Below are positions 15,850 through 29,182 of a stretch of 64,000 bases of DNA, in pieces. The translations under genes and the position numbers were made by a program. The notes beneath the pieces were generated by a model. That model was not told the origin of the DNA and did not search any database. It saw only the letters and a list, made by a program, of their open reading frames with translations. Within the stretch, counting starts at the first letter, position 1. Every line of letters starts with the position of its first letter. Source of the DNA: Larimichthys crocea (Eukaryota > Chordata > Actinopteri > Sciaenidae). Where the stretch lies: the NCBI RefSeq assembly GCF_000972845.2, contig NC_040016.1:18171732-18235731 (forward strand). Direction: 5' to 3'.

Positions 15850-17382
15850 CGGCACTGCTCTGTCCCATTTGATGGCCGTGGTAGTTTCTTTCTTTAAATA
15901 TACAGTATGTTTACACTGCTATTGTCCCATGAAACACTCACTTAAACTGTTTCTGTGTGACCACCTGTAGGTCATGTACTGGCCCATGCTGAGTCACCAG
16001 AATCTGGCATTGTTCCTTTTGATGAGGATGATCTGGGACCGAGGGATCATATTATGGTACTAATATACGTATTGTAGCTGCCCATGAATGGCCATGCACT
16101 CGGCCTGGGTCACTCTGGTTCAGAAGCGCTCTGATGGCTCCGGTCTACTCTGGTTACCGCGCTAACTTCAGGCTCCATCGGGATGATATCGCGGCATCCA
16201 AGACTATATATGTGAGTGCATCAAGAGATCACTGACTGGATCAGGAGCGACCACAAAACTGTGACCTGCACATATAATAACAGATGTATTGTGATTAGAC
16301 CCTGACAGTACACATTTAGAGCTATAATAACAGCTTCAACTTCTCTGTTTCACAGGTTACCCCCTCGCCAGCACTTAGGCAGCACAATGAGCCCAACAAC
16401 TTATTCCCCACAGACAGCAGCCATGGTACCGGGAGCATCCCTGACCCCTGCACTGCCACGCTGGATGCCATCATATTAGGTAAGTTAGAGTAGAAAAGCT
16501 TTACTTGACTTTTGGCCACAACAAACCGCTGTGTGTGCTACAGTAAGAGTTTGAAGAGGTCATAAAAAAAGGCAAAATCTTATTTATCTTGGGGGAACAA
16601 GTCATCTTTCTGAATGGCATCAACATCCATACAAAGACTTTTGTAGGACCACGAAATGTTCAATAGCTCACTGTATATTTTATCAGGTCCATGGAGGAAA
16701 ACCTTTGCGTTCAGTGGTGATTACGTGTGGACATCTTGACATGGGACACAACGTACCAATGAAGATTAACTTGCTGTGGAGGGATCTCCCCGGAAACCTG
16801 AATGCTGCTGTGCACTCTCAAAGAACCACACACAGACCTACTTTTTAAAGGTGCGGTTGTTTGTCCAATACTTTTGTCATGTGTTGTTGCACCTTCTCCA
16901 GAGTTAAATCTGTACTGTTTCTGGTCACAAGAAAATAAAGTGTGGAGGTATACCAACTTTGTGCTGGACAGTGGCTACCCAAAACGGTCAAACGGGATCC
17001 CTGGTAATATCGATGCAGCATTTTACCTGGAGAGGAACAAGAAGCTGGTCTTTATCAAGGTATCTATGATCGCACTGACGTGCGAAGCATTAATATGTTC
17101 CAATTGGTCACTCTACTTGACAGAAACTCAATTTTATCCCATCTCTTTGCCTATGCAGGGTTCAGAGTACTGGCAGTGGATGAGCGAAGTACACCAACTT
17201 GGCCTCTACCCCAAACCCCTCTCTATGCTCTTCACCGGAGTGCCACCCCGTCCTGACGCAGCCTTTACTTGGACCAACGGCAAGATCTTCATCTTTAAGG
17301 GGACGGTACTGGCGCATGACGAGCTGCTGAAGGCCGACAGAGGATACCCACTGAGCAAGAAGGAGCGTTGGATGCGGTGCTA
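15850..17382 (+). pseudogene. mmp19: Error-bearing partial copy of mmp19 (exons 4-9)
   Basis: Exon equivalents lie at about 15,850-15,879, 15,971-16,212, 16,356-16,480, 16,687-16,849, 16,933-17,060 and 17,160-17,382. Several are frameshifted by single-base losses, including in the zinc-binding exon (GAAATTGGC becomes GAATGGC). The signal peptide, propeptide and most of the catalytic entry are absent. Its introns are preserved, so it is not a retrocopy. The best explanation is a second, poorer consensus of the same locus. Confidence 0.85.
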
Positions 17383-18982
17383 AGGGTCACCATCAGGGGG
17401 CAGCAGGCACCAAGAGGTCCTCAACAAAAGAGGGGGGGTGCTGGTTCCACTCCATGGGCATTGACCAACCAGACAACCTCAACAGGTATGATGATTAAAT
17501 CTACTGCGGAATTGATTTAATTTCACTGGATCTGATTTAATCAAACATACCCTGTCCTCTGCAGCAGTTTGTGAGGCTTAGTTTCTTGAGCACAAATGTG
17601 TGTTTTGTGACTGTGAGAATTATGTAAGCTTTTGTATAAACTCAGGGAGAGACCGGGGGCCTTTCTGTTTTTCTCTCTAACATATGTGTTGGTTATGTGT
17701 CTTAATACTTTCATAATGTAATATGACGATGGGAGTGTGCACTTTCTGTTCAGACATTTTGTTTAACCAATTAACAAGGCATTTTGAGCGCTCATTCGTG
17801 CTGTTAAGTGTTACAACACTTCAATTATCTCATGAATCACGCTCATCTGCAATAAATCATTGATTCTCTAAGTGTAAATGTAGCATTTTTACAATAAATA
17901 AAGTGTCAGCTGTCAAAAGTGCCTTTCTGGTTTGATTCAATTCTGTCACCATAAAAGTCGCCACATATTTAATGTTTCACTATGTTAAAGGCTAGACAGT
18001 CTGTCCTGCATGTGTTGTCTAGAGAAAGAAAAAACTTGGAGGCGCCATGGCACCCAGGGTAGGAAACCTCCTGTGACCTCTTTCTTGCCCATGAAACTGG
18101 TGAGTAATACCGACAGCGGCAGGCCCAAGGACAAACAAGAGTGCAATGAGGAAAAACAGTTTTGTTACAAACGCACATTTATATTCTATCAACAGGTATG
18201 TACAAATTCAGGTAACAAGTGCCTGTCCCTGCAAAATTCAAACAAAAAAAATGGATAATTATTAAAAATCTACAAATTAACAACAAACATGCTTTGTTTT
18301 GTTTTTTTTGTCCTTTTTTTTTTCCAACACTACCCTGTACTTGGTCATTATATAAATTAAATTATAAAACGTTTACTCCACAGCATACTCGGCTGTCTAA
18401 ATTGCTTCACTTATTCATATTCCATGTATCCAACTACATGTCATATCGTACTCTCTCCCCACCTCCGTCTAAACAAAATAAAATACACAAAATGAAAGGC
18501 AGTTTAACGATAAACTTTCACAAATCCTACGACCACACAGTTATCGGTAGACAGAAATGACGCACAACACTTCATGGCAATGACTAACTTTTTTTAAAGT
18601 ACAGTACATGTAAGTCAAACAAATTGCTTGTCGTGTTCACTACCAAAACAAAGTTCATCCGTTTTTTGGGCTCGTACTTGCCGTTTGTATTTAATCACGA
18701 TGAGGGGAATGAAGGACCTTACTTTGTTGTATCTGGTTTTAAGTGTTTCTCTGAGAAACACGTGGTTGCAGTGGTTATAGCTTGACACGTCTTAGTTCTC
18801 CCCCAAAAAAAGCAGCATCTCTTTCTCTGAAACACCCGGACTGACACACCGATAGGAGAAATCATCCTCACTCCACATCAATCATGCGCAGAGGGGAGCA
18901 GGTATTGGCTCTACTCACGTTAGAAAGACACAGTTGGAGAAACAGAAAAAAAAAAAAAAACACTAAGTATTCCTTCTTATCA

Positions 18983-20620
18983 CTACACGTGGCTGTGCAA
19001 TTCTTGCTCAGACCCTGACGACTGGTGTTGTAGCCGTAGGGGAGCCGTGGACCCGGTGTCATAGTCCATGTCGATCATGGTGTGGTTGGCAGTGCCCAGG
19101 CTGCTAAGGGAAGTGCCTGTGCCCATCTGTCTGTCCCGCAGACTTTGCAGGTAGCTCTGTGAAGAACAACACAGGGGGAGAGATGGATCAGGGACACAAA
19201 ATGGTGGAGTTAACTTAAGCATGCATATTTTATATATAAAAAATAAATAAATAAATAAAAGGCATCAGTATCTACAGCACACGCCATGTTGGGTGACACT
19301 GACCGGTGCCAGTAGATCCCCAGCGTAACGTTTCACTGGGGTGGGTTTACGGCGGTATGTGCCTTCCTGCCCACCTGCCTGCTGTCGCTTCTTGGCGTCC
19401 TTCTCTCGAATCCGCATCAGCTGGACTCTCTTCTGCCTCCGACTGATAACGACTACAAAGGAAAGGGACAAAGGCGGCTTTTAAACATCGCTTCATCGTT
19501 AAATAAATTCAGGACTATGAGGTACGGTGGATTGTAAGTGCGTTTTTGCAGTCTGAACTTGAAACATGAAAACATCTGACTGCATATTTATCAGACTGCT
19601 AAAAGTTTGTGAGTAAAAGTGGAGGATTTGGAAGAGCTCGATAACTGTGAAGACAATTTTCTACCACTCCATTGGCTCTTTAGAGAATTATTACCCACAC
19701 CCATAACAGATCTCAGAGAGTCAGAGTGTCATGATATTTCCTCCTTACCCTCAGTGTGTGAGAAGCTGTCATCTGTCAGTTTCCACTGGACCAGTACTCC
19801 TATGAGGCTGAGGGCGGGCCAGATTCCCAAAATGACCCAGCTGTACCAGCAGAGAGGTGGCCCGGGTGTAAGGCGCAAGCATTCATACACATGCGTGGCC
19901 AAAGCCAGCATCTCCACAAAGTAATCAGCGCAAACTGTCATGATAGCTGCCCCGAACACAGACGTGGAGATCATGGTGAAGAGCTTTTGCCACTGCAGCG
20001 TCAGCACGGCGAACAGCATGCCTGTTCCCAGGAGTGCACCCAGTGGGACCCAGACTGTGGTAGGAGTGTAGAACTGGTGAGTGACCAGCAGGGCGGCGAG
20101 GGCCAGGAGGAGGCCCAGCAGAAGGCCGGTCATGAAGAGGCCGACGCTTCGCACCAGCATAGTGACCAGACCGCAGAGCAGGCCTATACCGAGGCCTATA
20201 CCGGCGCTGGCCTCCACGCTCAGCTGAGTGTCCAGTACGTGCTCCTTGTGGCACAGCAAGAAGATGATGACGGAGCCGAACATCAGACCAGACAGGAACA
20301 TGACAGCCTTGAAACAGCGATAACCTGGAAGTAGTAGAGAACACAATGTCAAACGTCGCTGACTAGAACCAGAGATAAATGTACACTTTGATGTTGTGTA
20401 AAATCCAAAAACATAAATTTTCATCTCATCTTATGTCAAGGTCTGTGAGCCAGCAGGGAACCTCACCAAAGAAACAGTAGATGATGCCAAACAGACAACA
20501 CATGGAGCAGATGACGGCAGGGATGACGTCATACTTTCGCTCTATCTCCAAACTGCAGGCGTCAACCTCGGCGATGCCTGCCCCAACCCCTTCGGAGCTC
20601 AGCTCAGTGGGATCTGCCAT
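18983..20620 (-). CDS. tmem198b: Transmembrane protein 198 family (4 coding exons, intact copy)
   Basis: In transcription order the exons are 20467-20620, 19749-20324, 19304-19452 and 18983-19156; they sum in frame to 350 aa (human TMEM198 about 360). The protein starts [11 protein letters not shown], has a first hydrophobic segment at about residues 32-52, and then a 192-codon exon with about six more membrane segments rich in Gly, Leu and Val. A basic cytoplasmic region ([19 protein letters not shown]) and a Ser/Thr-rich tail ending in SHV follow. Family members are multipass membrane proteins reported to help Wnt co-receptor phosphorylation; that role is known of the family and is not shown here. 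The gene is tail-to-tail with mmp19, as the human TMEM198B locus also neighbours MMP19. The a/b suffix is a synteny-based choice. Confidence 0.88.
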
Positions 20621-22437
20621 TCTGGATCAAATGTGGGAGGCTGAAGTTCGGGACAAGGATAGAACTTCTGGTGCCGTTATCTCAGGTCCATCTGAGCCGG
20701 TTTTGGTGACCTTAAGAGAAGAGAAAGCGTTGATGAATTATGGACAAATAAAGAAAGAGCGTGGATGAAATTCTTCGGGGTCAACTGTGACTTCTTCTTC
20801 GCCGCTCTGTATGTGCAGCTGTCGCAACCTCAACGCGCAAAGATATGCAAGTCGGTGCAATCCTGCATGCTCCGGGCACGCACACAAGCAGCTCATTCAC
20901 ACGCTATAATCCATGCGCCAGGACCCCTGTTGAGCTCTGCTTCCCTCTAATCATTAAGGTCGTGAACTTTGTGAGCAGTCGGTCATATGAGGAGAGTAAA
21001 CAGCTTTGCTTTATCAGTTCTGAACTCCATTAAAATGAAAACGAACTACACAGGAAGAAGAAAGTGAGTAACTTGATAACTTTGGTTATATAAATCAGCT
21101 GTGAACTGAAATGAACCGTGATGTTAGCCCTACTTGGCTGCCTTTCTTATTGAAAAGACACCATTAACTTCAATATGATAACAACTAGTAGACACTGAAT
21201 CTTTGTCCAAAAAATGCCACCATCCTGTAGGAAACCTACAAGAAAATGTTGACTCTTCATTGGCTAAGAACAACAGCCGTGGCTTCAGTGACAATGAATT
21301 TAAGATAATCCTTCAGTTTACCCAAAAATAGTCACTAGAAATCACTACATTTGGAGATGTATGGTTTTTACCAAGGATGGCAACAATATACTAAAATACA
21401 GTCAATTGTATGTACAACTACTGTACTTTACATTTACCTCCACCTACTTTGTAATTTCTAGGACGCTCGCAGACTAGCACTCATGAGAAATTTTATATGA
21501 TATTTAAGCTGGCAGGCCTGTCGAGAGCCACGGAGGACTGCAGTGAGGCTAAAGGCTTATGGGTGGACTGCTCGTTCTGAGGCTGCTGGCAGGCCTCCTG
21601 CATGATCTCACCACAGCTGAGATCCGATTACAGCTAACTCACGTTTTCTACTTGAGAAAAACAGTCAGGAACAGTCAGTCCTGCCTTTATTCTCTACTCT
21701 CTGCCAGATCTTTCTTTTTTCTGCCCTGTCTGTCCTCCTCCTCCTTCTCTTCCTCCTCCTTACCTGAAACTTTCCCCCGGCTAACAGTAAATCTATTTTC
21801 TTGGTGAAATGTTTTGTTTCGTCTTTTTCTCAGACACAAGGCTGTATAATTTGTGTGTCCTGCTTATGAATGACTTTACATGGAAAAAATGAGAGTTCCC
21901 TGGAAAGTTTTCTTTTCTTCTTCAGTCACTTACAGTGCTCCAGCACATATCTCTCTCTCTCTCTCTCTTCAGCTTTCCATCAGTGACAGCTGCAATATCT
22001 CATTTCTTGTTTAGTAGAATTCAGGAGAAATGTGTCCAATATGTGTATGTGGCCAGAGACTACAGTTTATGGGTTATGTGATGGAGATATGCATAAATAA
22101 CTGAAATAGAGAGAAGATGTAGAATATTTATGTAAAACGATCTGACGTTTTTTTACAGTATATATACAAAAAAACTCATGACTGTCGATTTATTGCTCTT
22201 AAAGTGAATTGTTAATCTAACGGATGAAATAATGTGCAAATCTTATGAAGTAACGGTCAGGGAACGTGAGGACATTTTATTGTGTGTAACGAGACCCAAA
22301 ATTAAAGTCTAACTTGTCTAACAAATAAAGCACTGGCTGCACTGCCCTCTGTATATAATCAGGACTATAATCTTCACATCAACACCAGCCAGACTCTACT
22401 GTGTGGGAACGTAGATCTACAAACAGAGGTCTGGGCT

Positions 22438-22630
22438 CTGGGTGATGTCTCAGCGGTTAGCAGTCGCCTTAAAGCAAGATGCGTTCGAACACGACTGGGC
22501 TGGCTGCGAAGTTTTCTCACAGTCTCTTAAAATCGGTGTGAATATGTGTGCCAGAATGTGTCTGTCTTCTCTCGCCCCAATAAGCGAAGACTCCAACGAC
22601 CATGTGGACAGGATAAGAGATTAGAAAATG
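22438..22630 (+). repeat. Degenerate teleost SINE-like repeat
   Basis: It reads GTCTCAGCGGTTAGCAGTCGC, then GCGTTCGAACACG, then GTGTGAATATGTGTG, and ends GACAGGATAAGAGATTAG. These match in order the landmarks of a ubiquitous fish repeat (GCGGTTAGCAC..., GGTTCGAATCC..., GTGTGAATGTGTG..., GGATAAGCGG). The first two landmarks resemble pol III A and B boxes. The copy is old and diverged. Confidence 0.5.
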
Positions 22631-25600
22631 TACTGACAGAGACAGAAACCTCATTGTTTTGGGCTTTTGTTTTGCTCTTTGGTCTCATCACTGTGATCTG
22701 CCTCTTGATGTCGGCCCTGACTCATATGAGTCATATGAGAAAAAGAAGATTTTTATTTTATTTTATTTTATATGGAACTAATACAAAATGAATGTGTAAC
22801 ACGAACAAACAATCTTCTGTAGATAGAGTTTACTCTGGGCTTCATGTATAAGTTCAACTTGTCGTTTGGTGTTGGTTTGCAAGAGCATATAATCCCAGCT
22901 GGCCTCTGTTTAATATGATATGAATGCAGGCCACCTGGTTGGGTTGGATATGAAACACCTGCTGCTGCCGGCCTCCTGTCATTCACAGAGCTTGTTGGGA
23001 CTGACTCTGCCATAAAAGCCTTTCCTCTATTTACCTGCTCTGTGACCCTTTTGCCGTTTGCAATACTTGGCCCTCGACAACAATGAGAGATTAAGTTTAT
23101 CTTCTACTACACCGCTGATTCATGTTGATTCAAAGGACACAACACATGCTGTGCTACCGGGGTACATTTCAAGCTCATCTCATTCTTCTGCAGTTATCTT
23201 TCAAAGAACCAGGACAAAAAAATGACTTGATGTCTCAAATTTGAATGTCGTTTTGTACTAAATGTTGCGGTCAGACAACACATGACACGTCACATTACAC
23301 AGCAACTTATTCATAGACTAATTACTGCAACTGAACACTGACTTCTGTTGCTTCTAACAGGCCGGGGGCGTTGAATAAATGTTTTGTGGTCAGCCTTTTA
23401 AATTTATTAGAAAATAACGAGTCCTCCTTTCTACCACATATCATATTTGGTTACTGTTCAATTATACAGCTCTTTCTCGTTTACCAGTCACGACACCACT
23501 GAGTGTGAACCAGTTCATATTTCAACAACTTTTTTAACAGTAATTTACTTAACTCTGCACGCATGCCCACGTGCACTCTCATATCTCTATGCGTCTGTCT
23601 CATGTTACCCCTCTGTGAGTCACAATGGTGTCCTATGTCTAACAGGCTGGAAGTCCTTGCTGCTGTGGGAGAATAGAGCCATTATGGGGCAAAACAAAGA
23701 CTCTGAGGCCCATGCTGTGACCTCTAGTGGCACTCAGAAGAAACCATGCGGGTGAAAAAAAAAGGAGACCACATAGAGATGGCCGAGAGCACCAAGGAAA
23801 CTGGTAGATCCCAAGTGTTTGCTTTAAGATGGGTGCCAAGTATTTGCCTTCAGGGGGCTGGTGAGTGATGGAGGGAGGGGGGTAACTAACTCGAAACAGA
23901 ACTATCTATCTTACTGACGGGGGCTCTCTGGAGGCCCCAAAAACATCCAAATGCTTTCTAGCTGAATTTTCTACGAACTAAAGTCGCCTGGCAACTAATT
24001 CAATGCAAGTCAACAAGGAGAAGAGTCTACAGCCACGCCAGCAGCTCTGTGAGGCCGACGCTAGATGTTAACATCGATCATGGGAAGGTTGGTTTTTCCA
24101 AGTTTTTGGAAAGCAAATGATTGAACAAATTCAAATTCAGATGATAGGTCTGAGGATCAACATGGTTATTAGAACGTTTCTGTTAGGGACCTTAAATATC
24201 TGTGGAAGTACATCAAGATATTGCACTCAAAACCAAAAATGCCAACCTTGTGACAATGCTAGAGGAAATGGCAGAAGATCACCAAAGTCAGTCAGATTTG
24301 TCCTGTGGGGACCATAAAGTGCCTGTACAACAATTTTCTATAAGACCCATCCAATAGTTGTTGACACAGTTTAGTCTAGACCAAAGTGGTGGACTGACCC
24401 AGTCTAAAAACTTTAGCAACTGTTTCATTTCTTCTAGCTTGACCATTAAAGGTGTCAAACCTCTTCACTTGTACTTAAATCTTCAGAAAAACAAAATAAA
24501 AGCAGACATAATGTCCTCCGCTTACTTTTCCTCATGAGGCATTCGGTAGGAACGGTGTGTTAACACACAATAAGCATCAGCTACAGATGAGCTATTGGAA
24601 TATTATGTTAAATTTCCCCAGAGTATACTCCCCCTGAACAAACAATGCAGGGGGGCTGAGTAGCACAGATTTGAGTGCTCAGCTGCTGAGAAACAGGCAG
24701 GACCGATCGCAAGTTCCCAACATAGCTAATTTGGGTGTGTTTAATGAAGGGGTGGGCCCGTGTGATCACAGCCAAGGATTCTGCAAGTGCTCCTCCGACT
24801 TGATGACCAAGACCAGCTGAGAAGCTGAAAACCTGCGGTGCTCTGGCTTGGCCGTCTGACAGCTTCACTTGGAAGACTCTAACCAAGAATGTGAGATGCA
24901 CCGGGGTCCTGTGCTCTGCTGTTGCAGCTATAAATCACGCCACCTTCGGGTGATCACCCCAACCAGCTGAAAGACTGATCGAGTCCAGACAACCGGCACC
25001 ATGGCACTAACACTAACATAACACTAAGTGCCACAGTGGGGGTTATTAAAATGGATGCCATGTTGCGCTAAGCATAACACTGGATAAACATGGATAAACG
25101 TATGCTCGTCATCACAAGACCATCTGCTTTCACTCTAGGCCATACTGAGCAAGACATCATATGGGCCACTACTGAGCTTCCTGTCCCTCCATAGCAGGAA
25201 GCTCCGGATCAGAAGAGGAAGTGGAACATCAGGTTTCAGCAGGAACTGACCCCTGTGTTTGTGACGGGAACAAAAAGCTGGATCATCAACATTGAAACAT
25301 GATTTCACCTCAACAACACGATTCTCCTGATTTCAACCGAGGATCCGAGATCGGGAAACACAAGGCAGCTTATCCAGGACTGCTTAACACAAACAACTGG
25401 ACCTGAGCAGTTTGGCTGTTCTAAAAAGGAAACAGCAGGAAAAGGCAGCCTTGTAAGCATGATCAAAATAAGCAGATTATGAAAATAATCTGCCTAGTTC
25501 GCAGGATAATCTACATATGACACTTGCTATTGTGTCACCAAGTGTCGCAACTTTTTGTTTCATAATGAACAAAGCGCCACATGACAGACGACATGACGTC

Positions 25601-26749
25601 AGATTACTTGTTTTTCCAGACGCTCTTGGTCAATGAGGCAATAATAATAATTGTGCAAACGTATCTAACCACACTTCTTTACGGCTATAAATACATAAAG
25701 CCTCGCAGGAGTGTGTGGCATAAGCAAATCAACTGTGTTTTCTGTTGTGTGATGAACACACACACACCACAAAGTTGACTACATGTGATTCACAGGATAC
25801 TTCTGCATACTCATGACTCTGACAAACCTTTGCATGTAGCCAGACCAACTGTGTCCCAGTGTATCTTCCTTTGCACTGTGGGTGTATTCACATCTGTATA
25901 AACATCTTTCAACTCCTCATCACTAAAGTGCCATTGTAGAGGGGGGGTTGATGTTTCCCCCTGCGCAGTTTTGGGATCTAACTATGTCTTTTTCATATTA
26001 AAGTCTATTGTCCTGTGAGTATCACTTGTCATCATCTGCTTAACTCAAAGACATCTCAGTCACCAGTTTAACAAAACATGGGTTTTTAATACAAATCAAT
26101 GAAAAGATGTGCCACAGAAATGTGGATTACGTGCAACAGATCTTTCCTGAAGCGATGAATCGGAAGAAGAAGAAATATGTTCAGTTTAGTCCAGTAGTTT
26201 AGATCCACACATTTGTAACCACAGACTCTCCAGAATTGCACATTTTTATACAAAACTATTCGCCTCCCAAAAGCTGACTCAATTCACCCAACCAGCTTCA
26301 TACTGCGCACAGCACAGCTGGAGCTTCTAGATCTTGGTCGCTACCCAGAGTTATAAAAATTCCCATCATTTTGCAGTATTGCTTTTTTTTTTAATACATA
26401 TAGACACACACACAACCCGGCAGTGACTATGTTCAAGTGACGATATGTCACAATATCACTGGAAGCTATACGTCATCTCATTTACCCTCTGGCCACGGAC
26501 CCCAATAATTTGTGGCAATATTTTATTAGCAGTATCCAACTTCTCTTTCCTTCATAATCTCTCAGTCTCATGCCTGCCTGACTTTAGTCAGAACAATAGA
26601 GGCCTTTCAACTTAAGGCTGCAGAGAGCTACTTATGGAGAGGCATGAAAAAGAGATCAGAAACACAATGAGGAGCCTTTTGAAGAGTCACATGTCGGCGG
26701 TGCATGCGCGTATACTGTACATCAGAAATATACGCGGCCATTGACGTGG

Positions 26750-26800
26750 TATAAAAGGACTAGTAGTCGTTGGGTTAGCGCTCTATAGTGAGGAAGGTTA
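26750..26800 (+). promoter_or_regulatory. Orphan TATA-box core promoter candidate
   Basis: TATAAAAGG occurs at 26750-26758 in a locally GC-richer patch (GCGCGTATAC upstream, GTTAGCGCTCTATAGTGAGG downstream). No ORF of note follows within 3 kb, so any transcript would be non-coding. It could equally be a chance match or part of an unrecognised mobile element. Confidence 0.25.
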
Positions 26801-29182
26801 GAGTTGTGATCCAGCAGCAGAGGAAGGAGTGTACAGTGAGTGCAGCTAGGAGGGGCAGCTCCACAACGCTCTATTAGGGTTTGTGGTGGAGAGCAGCATT
26901 TAGTAGGTGGTGTGGTGGAGGAGTCTTGATGTCCACATGTCAGTGAGAGTACAACAGTACGGCGCTGTGTATCTGAGATAATATATGCTGCTGATAATGA
27001 ACACTGGGGCTGACATAGAGAACTTTAATGTAACCAGACATTGTGCAGACGTGTCTTTCAGCGAGACGCCAACGCAACTTGCGGGGGGTTGTTCTGACCT
27101 CGAGCTGGGGAACGCTTGGGTGTGATGATATTATTACAGCGCATAGTAAAAACCTAGCTCTTATCAAAGTGTGTGTGCAGCAAACAGAGCCGCTTAGGCG
27201 GGCTGCCAAAATCTAATCAAACAGGCGTCTGACTGATTTGTAGATAGGTTGTAGATGGGTTGTAGATGGGTTTGCAGTAGTGGCTGGAAGAGGAGTCAGA
27301 ACACAGTAGTGGTTCAGACCTCCGTGCAGTGCCTATATATATGTCTGCAGCACTTCCACTGCAGCTCTATCATTTAGAGCAGACGTTTAACCCTCTTTGT
27401 CAGATTCCAGTCGACAATAATTGTACCTCCTACAGCGATCTCACAAGCCTAAAATATCATGTGTCCTCCATTTTCCAAGCCGACTCAACACCCCTCTCAT
27501 GTCGTAAGTATAACCGATGTTTAGAGCGCTATAAGTAGCCTATGGATGGATGTTTCGAAATGACTGGTATCAGTTTTTATGTGGCTTCCATGTGACAATG
27601 GGTTTTTTTTTCTTGCACCCGGATCCTTCCATCTCCAAATCTGACACAAAGTCAGGTTAAGCCATGTCGGTTCTTCTTAAGAAGCTATTACACCCATGGT
27701 TTCTCTCTGACCTAAAGAGTCCTTCTTCAGGTGTGTCATCGGAAAAACACCCATGATGCTGAGAAAATCACAGATCCAGAGCACAGCGGACTCCTTATTA
27801 GATTAACCACAGCGATGAACCTTGTACACAGCTCTTATTCGTAATGACAAGCTTCGAGTCACCCCTCAGTGAAGAGATTTGTCCATGTGCAGCGCATATG
27901 GCCTGAACATGTGGCCCGAAAGAGCTGGAAGTGCTAACCCAACAAACTCTGACGAATCAGCTGCTTTCATGTTAAATAACGTACCTATCTACCTAACATA
28001 AGACAGAAGAGAAGCTGTGTGTACACAACAGATGTACCACAGCTGAAAGTTAAGAGTAGAAGAGTTTTGTGTATTTTATTTGTACTTCTCTACTTCAAAG
28101 TTAACCAATGGTGCCAGCTCATATATACGTTTGGCATAGCAGAAACCACTGGGGGCCAATACCTTAACTAGAAAATAAACCTTAGCCTGTGCGCCTGTTG
28201 TTTTAAGAGGAAAAAAGAAAAAAAGACTGCTTGTGTTTAAAGGAAGAAAGCAAATCCAAACACAGTAATTACCCAAACTTCAAATTAAAGCTCATAAAAT
28301 GGAAATTTCTACTTTGCTACGCCTGGTCTTAACGTGAACGCTCTCTCCAACGGTTTATAGTGTTCGATATGTTTGTTACGTTGCCTAATTTAATTTTATT
28401 CTAAAGAGAGCCTTTGTTTGTGCTAATTAAAAGGTACCACGAAAAAAAACCAACATGTGCAGTCGAAACTTCATCAACCTCTCAACGTTCTTCATGTCTC
28501 CCCCCACCAAAAAAAAAGCAGGGAAGGGCTTTTCCTCTCTGCTGTTTCAAAGGGGCAAAACCATCTGGTGCAGGCTGACAGAGTAGGTCAAGTAGATGAG
28601 GGGATGTGTGGAGGGGGATTTCTTTACTGGGAGAGAGGGTGGGTGGTGTAACTACAGGCTGCACTCCCCAGTAAAGACAGGAACCTGTAGACTGTCATCA
28701 GAAAAACCAAAGAGGCACTCCCACCATGGACAACACAGCACGCTACGTGGTCCAGAAAGAGACATTACATGTTTAGTTTATAAGATAAATCAATCAAACA
28801 TCATATAATTGCACTTGATTTTTATATCTTACCTCCTACCTTGGCCAGCAGCCCCTACTGATTGAAGAGGACTTAGGTTTAGTGCACACACAGTGTAAAT
28901 AAAGCTTTTATTGTCCTCAGAGGCTGAGAGATAAGTTGCATTATGGAAAAAAAAAAGAAAAGAAAAGGAAAAGAGGGGGAGCAGCCATGAAAGCTTGCTA
29001 CGTGTTATTACAAACATTTCCAGCTGTAGAGTTTGGCAGTGATCAGTTATAATCAATCATCATCGGTAATAAAAATAAAAATAAAAGGTAGGAGCCTATT
29101 GTTTGCCCAGTGATAAGACAACAACAAACACACAAACCAAAGCTTGGTGTTTAGAAGTGAGAGATTTTCAAAATAAACTCAC

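Larger units (their letters stand above)
15844..20904. repeat. Right copy of the ~5.1-kb false tandem duplication
   Basis: It begins inside mmp19 exon 4 and ends where the left copy meets the gap (CTCATTCACACGC). Its first 2-3 kb have frequent single-base deletions compared with the left copy, while the tmem198b half is clean. After 20,904 the sequence continues uniquely. Confidence 0.9.
20905..29182. other. Long non-coding stretch, probably tmem198b first intron
   Basis: No conserved protein-coding exon is seen on either strand over about 8 kb; the ORFs present are short and lack recognisable domains. It contains a CT microsatellite near 21,953-21,970, a degenerate tRNA-like repeat near 22.44-22.63 kb and a strong TATA box at 26,750. 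A donor-like site at 29,183 suggests that this interval is the first intron of tmem198b. Confidence 0.45.

Noticed and set aside
15850..17382. A second mmp19-like gene or a tandem pseudogene
   Set aside because: Its boundary coincides with the N gap and its introns match the first copy almost exactly, so an assembly artefact is the better explanation.
23640..25450. Possible ancient mobile elements or exons
   Set aside because: Nothing recognisable in translation or at the DNA level; I could not support a feature.
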